Assembly: GCA_030643125.1 (NCBI GenBank)
Contig: DAOWML010000154.1
Location: forward strand, 1-6,011
DNA from: Bacteroidales bacterium
GTDB lineage: Bacteria > Bacteroidota > Bacteroidia > Bacteroidales > UBA12077
Length of the DNA stretch: 6,011 nt
Direction of reading: 5' to 3'
Position numbers and translations under genes: made by a program
Shown here: piece after piece, positions 1-5,419 of the stretch
Numbering within the stretch: position 1 is the stretch's first letter
Layout: each line of letters begins with the position of its first letter
The notes under the pieces: generated by a model
The model's input: only the letters and a program-made list of their open reading frames with translations
Database searches by the model: none
Told to the model about the DNA's origin: nothing

Positions 1-189
1 TATTACCTGGCAAAATTTATTGATCCGATAAAGTTTAAAATATCAAATAAGTCGTTTAATTTTGAACAGGAGAAAAATGGAGTTCAATCGTTTCGATGGA
101 TTAAATTAGATGATCTTGATATAAACGAAATAACATTTCCTATTGATAAAAAAGTTGCTAAGCTCCTGAAAGAAAAATTTATTATTTAA
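1..189 (+). CDS. NUDIX hydrolase, C-terminal fragment (5' end outside window)
   Basis: Frame 1 is open from the first base to a TAA at 187-189 and gives the last 62 residues of a protein. The segment FRWIKLDDLD followed by the tail TFPIDKKVAKLL resembles the C-terminus of NUDIX hydrolases, in which a 'W-x-x-L-D-E-L' strand precedes 'TFPxDKxVxxxL'. NUDIX enzymes hydrolyse nucleoside diphosphates linked to another group. The diagnostic NUDIX box lies upstream of the window, so substrate and exact family cannot be judged. The stop is one base before the ATG of the next gene, so the two are probably cotranscribed. It could be another alpha/beta protein with a similar tail; the call rests on this short tail only. 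Confidence 0.6.
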   Translation, partial: YYLAKFIDPIKFKISNKSFNFEQEKNGVQSFRWIKLDDLDINEITFPIDKKVAKLLKEKFII

Positions 190-190
190 A

Positions 191-1183
191 ATGATAAAGT
201 TTAGTGTAATAATACCTGTTTATAACAGGCCTGATGAATTAAAAGAACTGTTAGAAAGTTTGAAATACCAGATCTTTAAAAATTTTGAAGTTATTGTTGT
301 TGAGGATGGTTCGACTTTAAAAAGTGATAAAATAGTTGAGGATTATCAGGGAGATTTAGATATAAAATACTTTTTTAAGCCAAATTCAGGACCCGGACAA
401 TCAAGAAATTATGGTTCTGAACGAGCAGAAGGCGATTACCATATATTTTTTGATAGCGATTGTATTATTCCTGAAAAATATTTTGAAATAGTAAATAAGC
501 GTTTGTCTGAAGAACCTGTTGATGCTTATGGAGGCCCCGATATGGCACATCCAGACTTTTCTTCAATTCAAAAAGCAATTAATTATTCTATGACTTCATT
601 TTTTACTACAGGAGGAATTCGGGGAGGGATGAAAGATGAAAAGAAATTTCACCCTCGTAGTTTTAATATGGGATTTTCAAAATTAGTATATGAAAAAACA
701 AAGGGATTCTCAAAAATGCGTTTTGGCGAAGATGTAGATATGAGTTTGCGAATTATTGAAAATGGTTTTTCTACAACTTTACTTAAAAAAGCAGTAGTTT
801 ATCATAAGAGGAGGGTGGATTTTAAAAAGTTTTTCAAGCAGGTTTTTAACTCAGGAATTGCCCGGATTAATTTGTATAAACGACACCCGCATTCACTAAA
901 GATTGTTCATTTTTTACCTGCTTCATTTCTAACAGGAACAATATTGCTTATACTTTTAAGTTTTGTGGATATTTATTTTTTAATTCCTTTAGGTATTTTC
1001 GCTGTTCTTATATTTTTTGATTCTCTCAGGTTAAATAAAAATTTTAAGGTAGCATTCTTATCAATTATTTCAAGTTTTATTCAGTTAACAGCTTATGGAT
1101 TAGGTTTTATAAAATCGTTCATAAAAAGAATAATTTTGAAACAGGATGAATTTTATGCCTATAGGAAGAATTTTTACAAGTAG
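191..1183 (+). CDS. membrane-anchored family 2 glycosyltransferase
   Basis: This 330-residue protein has an N-terminal GT-A fold typical of GT2 enzymes, which transfer a sugar from a nucleotide-sugar donor at the cytoplasmic face of the membrane. Visible motifs are the opening strand FSVIIPVYNRP (4-14), the nucleotide-binding VEDGS (37-41), GPGQSRNYG (67-75), the metal-binding DSD (88-90) and GED (179-181), which matches the 'ED' catalytic-base motif. Residues about 241-312 are hydrophobic and probably form two or three membrane segments, so the enzyme is likely a membrane-anchored glycosyltransferase for cell-surface polysaccharide or glycolipid. The ATG at 191 follows the NUDIX stop by one base, and no strong Shine-Dalgarno is seen, which is common in Bacteroidota. 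The gene converges on the GT2 gene at 1322-2266. Donor and acceptor are unknown. Confidence 0.9.
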   Translation: MIKFSVIIPVYNRPDELKELLESLKYQIFKNFEVIVVEDGSTLKSDKIVEDYQGDLDIKYFFKPNSGPGQSRNYGSERAEGDYHIFFDSDCIIPEKYFEIVNKRLSEEPVDAYGGPDMAHPDFSSIQKAINYSMTSFFTTGGIRGGMKDEKKFHPRSFNMGFSKLVYEKTKGFSKMRFGEDVDMSLRIIENGFSTTLLKKAVVYHKRRVDFKKFFKQVFNSGIARINLYKRHPHSLKIVHFLPASFLTGTILLILLSFVDIYFLIPLGIFAVLIFFDSLRLNKNFKVAFLSIISSFIQLTAYGLGFIKSFIKRIILKQDEFYAYRKNFYK

Positions 1184-1197
1184 AAAATCATATTTAG

Positions 1198-1272
1198 AAT
1201 GTCATTCCTGCGCATGCAGGAATCTAGTATATTGAAAAACAAAAGATTCCGCAACTAGTGCGGAATGACATT
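1198..1272. repeat. REP/BIME-like double palindrome between convergent genes
   Basis: Two inverted copies of the unit AATGTCATTCC-N10/11-GGAATCT face each other at 1198-1225 and 1244-1272 across an 18-nt spacer. Each copy is itself a perfect hairpin: 8 bp at 1204-1211/1216-1223 with loop GCAT, and 8 bp at 1246-1253/1259-1266 with loop ACTAG. The outer arms AATGTCATTCC and GGAATGACATT also pair, so the whole 75 bp can fold as one long arm or two hairpins. It fills most of the 138-bp gap between two convergent genes. It could work as a two-way transcription stop or protect 3' ends, though it lacks a clear T-run. GTCATTCC-type palindromes recur in many bacterial genomes; copy number here is unknown. 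Confidence 0.8.
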
Positions 1273-1321
1273 TAATATTACTTTTTCGTTGGGAAATAAT
1301 ACCTGAATAATTATTAAATAT

Positions 1322-2266
1322 CTAAGCTCTATCTTCTATCTCGTAGTTATTCCTGTCGCTTGAACTTCTTGAAACAAGTTCGCCTAGAAATCCGGCTACA
1401 AATAATTGAGTTCCGATTATCATCGAAGTAAGTGCAATATAAAAATATGGACTGGAAGATACCAGTGGAGCTCTTATTCCTTTCCACATAGAAATTAATT
1501 TTTCAGCACCAAGCCATCCAGCAGCAATAAATCCGGCAAAAAACATTAATGTACCCATAGTGCCAAAAAACTGCATAGGTTTTTTACCAAAACGAGAAAT
1601 AAATGAAATGGTTAATAAATCGAACATTCCGCGAGCACGTCCAAAACCAAATTTCGAAACACCAAATTTTCGAGCCTGATGTTGAACGATTTTTTCTCCA
1701 ATATTTTTAAATCCTGCTGCTTTAGCTAATACCGGCATATATCGATGCATATCGCCATAAACTTCGATACTTTTTACAAGTTCGCGGCTATATGCTTTTA
1801 ATCCACAATTAAAATCGTGTAGTTTAATGCCTGTAACCATCCGAACCATTCGATTATATATTTTGCTTGGAAAACGTTTTGAAAATGGATCGTGACGTTT
1901 CTTTTTCCAGCCAGAAACTAAATCAAAACCTTCTTTTTTTACCATTCGGTAAAGCTCGGGAATTTCTTCCGGGCTATCCTGTAAATCAGCATCCATTGTT
2001 ACTACAACATCGCCTGTAGATTCCTGAAAACCTGTATGTAAAGCAGCAGATTTTCCGTAATTTCGTTGAAATTTAACCCCTTTTATTGCAGCATACTTTT
2101 TCTTTAGATCATTAACCGTTTGCCACGATTTATCTTTACTACCATCATCAATCATAACAACTTCATATATTAAGTTGTTTTGTTCCATTACCCGGTTTAT
2201 CCAGTCCAGTAATTCTGGCAATGATTCTTCTTCGTTAAATAAAGGTACTACAATTGAAATGTCCAT
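1322..2266 (-). CDS. GtrB/DPM1/ArnC-like polyprenyl-phosphate glycosyltransferase
   Basis: This 314-residue protein is a full-length GT2 enzyme of the dolichol-phosphate-mannose-synthase-like subgroup. Members move a sugar from a nucleotide donor to undecaprenyl phosphate on the inner face of the membrane. Motifs are ISIVVPLFNEEESL (3-16), IDDGSKDKS (39-47), RNYGKSAALHTGF (68-80), the metal-binding DADLQD (92-97), DFNCGLKAYSRE (151-162) and RKFGVSKFG (199-207). Two membrane helices at about 233-253 and 273-297 complete the usual GtrB/ArnC layout. The start at 2266 opens straight into the GT-A strand. A TAnnTTTG box lies just upstream at 2289-2296. In many Bacteroidota genomes a gene of this type lies next to DUF4199, as here; the dihydroorotase gene often seen with them does not follow. 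The sugar is not predictable. Confidence 0.92.
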   Translation of the reverse strand: MDISIVVPLFNEEESLPELLDWINRVMEQNNLIYEVVMIDDGSKDKSWQTVNDLKKKYAAIKGVKFQRNYGKSAALHTGFQESTGDVVVTMDADLQDSPEEIPELYRMVKKEGFDLVSGWKKKRHDPFSKRFPSKIYNRMVRMVTGIKLHDFNCGLKAYSRELVKSIEVYGDMHRYMPVLAKAAGFKNIGEKIVQHQARKFGVSKFGFGRARGMFDLLTISFISRFGKKPMQFFGTMGTLMFFAGFIAAGWLGAEKLISMWKGIRAPLVSSSPYFYIALTSMIIGTQLFVAGFLGELVSRSSSDRNNYEIEDRA

Positions 2267-2288
2267 CTTTTTATTATTAAAAGCTTGT

Positions 2289-2296
2289 CAAAAATA
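2289..2296 (-). promoter_or_regulatory. -7 box (TATTTTTG) for the minus-strand glycosyltransferase
   Basis: Read on the minus strand this is TATTTTTG, an exact match to the Bacteroidota -7 consensus TAnnTTTG, 22 bases before the ATG at 2266. The nearest -33-like element, CTTG at 2313-2316, is only 16 nt away instead of the usual 19-21, so the upstream element is weak. If used, transcription would start near 2283 and give a short leader, separate from any read-through from the DUF4199 gene. Confidence 0.45.
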
Positions 2297-2348
2297 GTGT
2301 ATTTATTTTCAACAAGTTTAATGTTTGTAACTAATCAGCACTAAATAA

Positions 2349-2443
2349 TAGTAATTGCGTAGCAATGATACTATGGTAGAAAATTACCGTAAATAATTTT
2401 AAAGCAACATGGTTGCGATAGTTTTCTATCGTCCATACAGGAC
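2349..2443. repeat. cluster of five short hairpins, probable intergenic repeat element
   Basis: The 205-bp gap between the two minus-strand genes holds a run of perfect or near-perfect hairpins. They are 2349-2373 (TAGTA-ATTGC, loop GTA, GCAAT-(GA)-TACTA), 2375-2388 (GGTA/TACC), 2404-2416 (GCAAC/GTTGC), 2416-2431 (CGATAG, TTTT, CTATCG) and 2431-2443 (GTCC/GGAC). The last three abut with almost no spacing. The halves are also distantly inverted copies of each other: TATGG and TAGAAAA on the plus strand at 2372-2383 recur on the minus strand at 2436-2420. No coding frame was found. It lies 3' of the DUF4199 gene and upstream of the glycosyltransferase promoter, so it could stabilise or end the DUF4199 transcript or be a dispersed repeat. 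Confidence 0.55.
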
Positions 2444-2471
2444 TCATTATTTGTCGATAATTATAATTAAA

Positions 2472-3017
2472 TTATTCTTCTATATCTTGCATCGCTGCTT
2501 GGTAAGGATCTCCTTCTTTTTTAAGAAAAGCAGAAGTAATTAAAGAGATTATAAAGCCAATAATTACAGTACCGATAAAAGCCATTATTGACACAATGAC
2601 TGGTTTCATCATTTTCTTCTGTATTGATAAAGCCATCTCAATTTGATCATCTGATAAGCCTTGTTGTAAAAGTTGTTCTTCTGCAGCTGCAAGAACTTTA
2701 TCTAAGTGCCCTGGATCTATTATTGTAATAAAAATATATTCATAAATACTACTTAAAAAAACTCCGAAAACAATTATTATAGTGGCTAATCCCAAAGCTT
2801 GACCATAAGACATAATTCCATTTAAAGTATTCTTTCGATACGAGATTGTTCCATATACGATAATTGCGATCATAATTAAGAATGAGACATTCCCTAAATA
2901 TTTATTCAAATTTAAATCTAAAACATATAAAAGTACCGAGTAAATAATTAAAGCTAATCCAAGTATAATACCGTTTGTTAAGCCTACTTTAAAAACTGAT
3001 GTTGATTTTTCTTCCAT
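2472..3017 (-). CDS. DUF4199 domain-containing membrane protein
   Basis: This 181-residue protein matches DUF4199, a small integral membrane family typical of Bacteroidota whose biochemical function is unknown. Four hydrophobic segments are visible at about 13-33, 44-60, 72-99 and 138-164. A polar, glutamine- and glutamate-rich stretch at about 101-135 lies between the third and fourth, and the protein ends with a short acidic tail. The segment NTLNGIMSYGQALGLATI (63-80), with its SYGQA core before the third helix, is characteristic of the family. Neighbours support the call, because DUF4199 genes often sit just upstream of a GtrB-like glycosyltransferase, as here. That suggests, but does not show, a role in glycan-lipid synthesis or export. 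The ATG at 3017 is preceded by a promoter-like box, and the gene diverges from the SRP RNA gene. Confidence 0.85.
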   Translation of the reverse strand: MEEKSTSVFKVGLTNGIILGLALIIYSVLLYVLDLNLNKYLGNVSFLIMIAIIVYGTISYRKNTLNGIMSYGQALGLATIIIVFGVFLSSIYEYIFITIIDPGHLDKVLAAAEEQLLQQGLSDDQIEMALSIQKKMMKPVIVSIMAFIGTVIIGFIISLITSAFLKKEGDPYQAAMQDIEE

Positions 3018-3047
3018 GATAATTAGAGTTTAATTGTTTTTTGTAAA

Positions 3048-3055
3048 CAAATATA
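3048..3055 (-). promoter_or_regulatory. -7 box (TATATTTG) for the DUF4199 gene
   Basis: The minus strand reads TATATTTG, an exact TAnnTTTG match, 30 bases upstream of the ATG at 3017. No good TTTG -33 element is seen at 19-21 nt; the best is an AT-rich TTTA stretch around 3072-3075. The box lies within 61 bases of the oppositely directed SRP RNA promoter, so the two form a compact divergent promoter region. Confidence 0.5.
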
Positions 3056-3085
3056 TTAGTTTTTGTAGAAATAAATATCCATTTA

Positions 3086-3116
3086 TTTGAATATATTTAC
3101 GAAATTACTACTTTTG
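3086..3116 (+). promoter_or_regulatory. Bacteroidota housekeeping promoter of the SRP RNA gene
   Basis: TTTG at 3086-3089, a 19-nt spacer, and TACTTTTG at 3109-3116 match the Bacteroidota sigma-ABfr consensus TTTG-N19/21-TAnnTTTG at every defined position. The predicted start, a few bases after 3116, coincides with the 5' end of the SRP RNA expected from its closing stem at 3123. Sequence match and position together make this the best-supported regulatory site in the window. Confidence 0.85.
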
Positions 3117-3120
3117 TGCC

Positions 3121-3222
3121 GCCGGGCAAGTCTTATACGACCAGGTGGGGTTGAACTCCCCCAGGACCGGAAGGTAGCAAGGGTAGATGGTTGTAGCGGT
3201 GCGATGTAAGTAGCTTGCCCGC
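3121..3222 (+). ncRNA. ffs: small (4.5S-type) signal recognition particle RNA
   Basis: This is the bacterial SRP RNA, which binds Ffh and, with FtsY, targets ribosomes making membrane proteins to the inner membrane. The conserved apical domain is plain: CAGGACCGGAAGGTAGCAAG at 3162-3181, with the GGAA tetraloop at 3169-3172 closed by CC/GG and flanked by the asymmetric internal loop that Ffh recognises. The molecule is closed by a perfect 8-bp stem, CGGGCAAG (3123-3130) with CTTGCCCG (3214-3221). Inside it GGTGGGG (3144-3150) faces CTCCCCC (3156-3162). The length of about 100 nt fits the short form without an Alu domain. The T-run at 3223-3227 directly after the closing stem probably ends transcription. 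Exact ends are approximate by a few bases. Confidence 0.95.
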
Positions 3223-3288
3223 TTTTTATTTAAAAACTCTTCTTACTTTTTTATTTCACAGGTTAATTTAATTCCTAAGTTTTTAATT

Positions 3289-3336
3289 GCAAATCCAAGA
3301 TGTTTTAAATTTGCGATTTAACATCTGATTATCAGA
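3289..3336. promoter_or_regulatory. overlapping inverted repeats upstream of the HTH-SLOG pair (candidate operator or leader)
   Basis: Three overlapping dyads fill 48 bases. GCAAAT (3289-3294) mirrors ATTTGC (3309-3314). AGATGTT-(TT)-AAAT (3298-3310) pairs with ATTTAACATCT (3316-3326) around the loop TTGCG, an 11-bp stem with one 2-nt bulge. TCTGATTATCAGA (3324-3336) is a perfect 13-bp palindrome. They lie 5 bases before a possible -33 element and 68 bases before the HTH gene. An autoregulating HTH protein often binds such dyads, but the 3298-3326 hairpin could also act in RNA. No T-run follows it, so it is not a classic terminator. Confidence 0.4.
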
Positions 3337-3341
3337 GATTC

Positions 3342-3374
3342 TTTGCAATAAAACTTGCTATTTAAATACCGTTT
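3342..3374 (+). promoter_or_regulatory. possible weak promoter of the HTH-SLOG pair
   Basis: TTTG at 3342-3345 is followed after 21 nt by TACCGTTT at 3367-3374. The first element and the spacing fit the Bacteroidota pattern, but the second departs from TAnnTTTG at its end. An exact TAAATTTG box exists further upstream at 3306-3313, inside the dyad region, with only a poor -33 partner. Either could drive the pair; the sequence does not decide. Confidence 0.3.
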
Positions 3375-3404
3375 TTTTAAATTGCCATAAAATCTTGTTA
3401 TGTT

Positions 3405-3839
3405 ATGAGTTATAGAGTTAAGCTTACAAAAGAAGAAGAAGCTGAATTAAGAAAGCTTATTAAGGAAAATCAGAATAGAAAAAATATACTAAAAAGGGCT
3501 TACTGTATTTTATTAAAAAACGAAGGTCAAAAAAATATTAATATAACTCAATTATTAGGTATTCATGAAGATACAGTTGCCGATTGGACAAAGATATATT
3601 TGAGAAAAGGAATTGACGGCCTGTTACGATTTAAATATTCTGAACGAAGAAGATCTAAATTACATCCTCATCGGAGCAAAATAAGGCGTATGGCCACAGC
3701 TAAAAATATAAGAACAGTTGAACAGTTGCAGCAAAAAGTAAAAACAAACCTGGGATTTGATATTGAATATAGCTGGTTTTACAGGTATTGTAAAAAGTAT
3801 GGCATTTATCGCATATTGAAGGAGAAAGCAATGAAATGA
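3405..3839 (+). CDS. stand-alone IS630-type helix-turn-helix protein without a nuclease domain
   Basis: This basic 144-residue protein resembles the N-terminal DNA-binding half of IS630-family transposases (COG3415-like). A first helix-turn-helix lies at about 27-62, where RAYCILLKNEGQKNINI precedes TQLLGIHEDTVADWTKIY. It is followed by the usual 'RKGIDGLL' exit (68-73) and a basic linker, RRRSKLHPHRSKIRR (81-95). A second helical unit at about 103-135 ends in WFYRYCKKYGI, like the second HTH of these transposases. The DDE catalytic domain that should follow is absent: the frame stops at 3839 and the next gene is unrelated. No flanking terminal inverted repeats were recognised. It is therefore either a transposase remnant or, more likely given its intact frame and coupling to the next gene, a repurposed DNA-binding regulator. 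Its operator is unknown. Confidence 0.75.
   Translation: MSYRVKLTKEEEAELRKLIKENQNRKNILKRAYCILLKNEGQKNINITQLLGIHEDTVADWTKIYLRKGIDGLLRFKYSERRRSKLHPHRSKIRRMATAKNIRTVEQLQQKVKTNLGFDIEYSWFYRYCKKYGIYRILKEKAMK
3819..3824 (+). promoter_or_regulatory. AAGGAG ribosome-binding site of the SLOG gene
   Basis: AAGGAG sits 11 bases before the ATG at 3836, within the end of the HTH gene. A strong Shine-Dalgarno is not the rule in Bacteroidota, so a good one at a 4-base gene overlap suggests that the downstream gene is translated efficiently and in step with the first. An ATG at 3831 is closer, but it is in the HTH frame and encodes only Met-Lys before the stop. Confidence 0.5.
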
Positions 3840-4297
3840 ACATCCCCAAAATCATATCGGGTGGTCAAACAGGAGTAGATCAGGGTGCTTTGGATTTTGC
3901 AATAGATAATAATTTTGAGTGTGGTGGATATTGTCCAAAAGGAAGAAAATGTGAAAAAGGTATTATCCCCTTTAAGTATCCATTAACAGAACTTGAGACA
4001 GAAGACTATTTGGAGCGAACCAGAAAAAATGTTTTAGAATCGGATGGTACCATAATTGTAAAAGATGAAGTTGATTTACAGCAAGGCACATTAAATACAA
4101 TTAAATTTTGTAAACAATTCTCAAAACCCTTTTTAATTTACAATGTAATAAACGATCCTGTTAATTATGAAATGTTTCAGGACTGGTTAAAACAAAATAA
4201 GATTAAGATTCTAAATATTGCGGGAAACAAATCTGGCGAGAGTCCTGTAATTAAAGGGAAAACATACCTGCTATTAGAAAAATTATTCAATTTGTAA
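3836..4297 (+). CDS. circularly permuted YpsA-like SLOG protein ('putative molybdenum carrier')
   Basis: This 153-residue protein has the features of the family long annotated 'putative molybdenum carrier' and later placed in the SLOG superfamily as circularly permuted YpsA (PF12694). It begins with IISGGQTGVDQGALDFA (6-22), a glycine-rich loop of the kind that binds nucleotides. This is followed by GGYCPKGRKCEKG (30-42), YPLTE (48-52), RTRKNVLESDGTIIV (61-75) and NIAGNKSGESP (127-137), all in family order, and the length is usual. SLOG proteins are Rossmann-like and thought to bind or process nucleotide-derived ligands; some act in conflict systems. No enzymatic reaction can be assigned, and the molybdenum role is doubtful. 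The start overlaps the HTH stop as ATGA, so the two genes are translationally coupled. Confidence 0.85.
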   Translation: MNIPKIISGGQTGVDQGALDFAIDNNFECGGYCPKGRKCEKGIIPFKYPLTELETEDYLERTRKNVLESDGTIIVKDEVDLQQGTLNTIKFCKQFSKPFLIYNVINDPVNYEMFQDWLKQNKIKILNIAGNKSGESPVIKGKTYLLLEKLFNL

Positions 4298-4333
4298 TTA
4301 ACACTTTCCTAAGCAATTTATTAAAATATTTAA

Positions 4334-4364
4334 TTTTTATACTCAAAAAAATACTTTATTTTCG
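4334..4364 (+). promoter_or_regulatory. possible promoter of the transaldolase gene
   Basis: TATTTTCG at 4357-4364 differs from TAnnTTTG at one defined base and lies 39 bases before the ATG at 4404. A T-rich TTTT at 4334-4337 is spaced 19 nt from it and is a partial -33 match. The 106-bp gap after the SLOG gene holds no clear terminator, so some read-through from upstream is also possible. Confidence 0.35.
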
Positions 4365-4403
4365 CAACAAAATCTGAATATTAATTAAATCTCAAAATAA
4401 CTT

Positions 4404-5060
4404 ATGAAATTTTTTATCGATACAGCAAACTTAGATCAAATAAGAGAAGCACAAGATTTGGGTGTTCTTGATGGTGGAACAACTAATCCTTCATTAATGG
4501 CAAAAGAAGGAATTAGTGGAGAAGAAAACATCATCAATCATTATAAGACGATATGTGAAATTGTCGATGGTGATGTTAGTGCCGAAGTTATTTCTACCGA
4601 TTTCGAAGGAATGATTAAAGAGGGTGAGAAATTAGCTGCTTTACACCCACAGATTGTAGTGAAAATACCTATGATAAAAGAGGGGATTAAAGCTATTAAA
4701 TATCTTACAGAAAAAGGTATCAGGACAAATTGCACATTAGTATTTTCAGTAGGACAAGCTTTATTAGCAGCAAAAGCCGGAGCTACTTATGTATCTCCGT
4801 TCATTGGCAGGTTAGATGATATTTCGACTGATGGCGTTGAATTGATTGCTCAAATAGTAGAAATGTATAGCTATTATGGATTTGAAACTGAAGTGCTTGC
4901 TGCTTCTATCCGTCATACAATGCATATAATTCAATGTATGGAAGCTGGCGCTGATGTGTCCACTTGTCCGTTAAGTGCTATTTTAGGATTATTAAAGCAT
5001 CCTTTAACTGACATAGGTTTGGAAAAATTCCTTGCTGATTATAAAAAAGTAAACGGATAA
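4404..5060 (+). CDS. tal: transaldolase, TalC/fructose-6-phosphate aldolase subfamily
   Basis: This 218-residue protein is a full-length short transaldolase (TIGR00875 type), a cytoplasmic (beta/alpha)8 barrel of the non-oxidative pentose phosphate pathway. It moves a dihydroxyacetone unit from sedoheptulose 7-phosphate to glyceraldehyde 3-phosphate. Visible are FFIDTANLDQI (3-13) with the catalytic Asp6, GGTTNPSL (24-31), VVKIPM (85-90) with the Schiff-base lysine at 87, and TNCTLVFS (108-115). Then come SPFIGRLDD (131-139) and AASIRH (166-171). At the position where E. coli fructose-6-phosphate aldolase has Tyr131, this protein has Phe133, as transaldolases do, so transaldolase activity is favoured over aldolase activity. 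The ATG at 4404 gives the standard N-terminus. A clear terminator follows at 5085. Confidence 0.95.
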   Translation: MKFFIDTANLDQIREAQDLGVLDGGTTNPSLMAKEGISGEENIINHYKTICEIVDGDVSAEVISTDFEGMIKEGEKLAALHPQIVVKIPMIKEGIKAIKYLTEKGIRTNCTLVFSVGQALLAAKAGATYVSPFIGRLDDISTDGVELIAQIVEMYSYYGFETEVLAASIRHTMHIIQCMEAGADVSTCPLSAILGLLKHPLTDIGLEKFLADYKKVNG

Positions 5061-5084
5061 AAACAGAATATAATATAAATTAGT

Positions 5085-5111
5085 AGGCTGTCGAAAAAGG
5101 CAGCCTTTTTT
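5085..5111 (+). terminator. intrinsic terminator after the transaldolase gene
   Basis: An 8-bp stem, AGGCTGTC (5085-5092) with GGCAGCCT (5099-5106), including one G-T wobble, has the loop GAAAAA. It runs directly into six Ts (5106-5111) followed by GTTTT. It lies 25 bases after the stop codon and ends the transcript before the MITE-like element. Confidence 0.9.
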
Positions 5112-5153
5112 GTTTTCAAGTTTTATGTAGCCTGTTATTTTGTTTATGATTCG

Positions 5154-5158
5154 TAGTA
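5154..5158. repeat. left target-site duplication (TAGTA)
   Basis: TAGTA here is repeated exactly at 5420-5424 on the other side of the element, as expected for a 5-bp target duplication made on insertion. Because the element ends read A...T, a 3-bp AGT duplication (5155-5157 and 5421-5423) with inverted repeats one base longer is also possible. Confidence 0.7.
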
Positions 5159-5419
5159 ACCTCAGTTCGAGATAAGAATAAATTTACAGAAATCAAATAG
5201 AGTGTGAGATTTGAAGAAGAAATCTTGCAGCAATAACGGGTTATTTCAAAAGGTTTCTTCTTTAAAGATTACGCTATATTTGCTTTCCCTATGGGCATCA
5301 TGGGGTTTCCCATATACTGCCTCATATTTTTTTAGATTATCCCGATAGTCTTTTAAAAATATGACTTGTCTCTGAAAAACCTCATGAGGCTGTAAATAAT
5401 TATTATATCGAACTGAGGT
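5159..5419. mobile_element. 261-bp MITE-like non-autonomous element
   Basis: The left end ACCTCAGTTCGAGATAA (5159-5175) is an inverted copy of the right end TTATATCGAACTGAGGT (5403-5419) at 16 of 17 positions. Weaker similarity, ending in TTTACA, extends the arms to about 30 bp. The element is flanked by TAGTA on both sides. Inside are several dyads: a 13-bp stem 5210-5222/5254-5266 (one G-T wobble) enclosing AATAAC/GTTATT (5232-5245), TATGGG/CCCATA (5290-5314), CATATTTTT/AAAAATATG starting at 5323, and the palindrome CCTCATGAGG (5380-5389). There is no transposase gene, so a related full element elsewhere would have to move it. It accounts for most of the 416-bp gap between tal and tsaC. The family is not recognised. 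Confidence 0.85.

Noticed and set aside
2349..2443. CRISPR array or tandem repeat array
   Set aside because: The hairpins differ in sequence and length, and there are no direct repeats with regular spacers.
3298..3326. Attenuator-type intrinsic terminator before the HTH gene
   Set aside because: The stem is mostly A-T with a bulge, and the bases after it (GATTATCAG) contain no T-run.
3405..3839. An intact IS630 insertion sequence
   Set aside because: The protein resembles only the N-terminal DNA-binding half. No DDE domain, no frameshifted second frame and no terminal inverted repeats with a TA duplication were found around it.
4298..4403. Terminator after the SLOG gene
   Set aside because: The stretch is AT-rich with short self-complementary runs such as AAATATTT, but it has no stable GC-containing stem followed by a T-run.
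4541..4735. 64-codon open frame on the minus strand
   Set aside because: It lies wholly inside the transaldolase gene on the opposite strand, has no promoter or family resemblance, and its hydrophobic look follows from the coding frame it mirrors.
5061..5153. Small gene between the transaldolase gene and the MITE-like element
   Set aside because: Only the terminator is recognisable; no open frame of useful length with a start codon is present.
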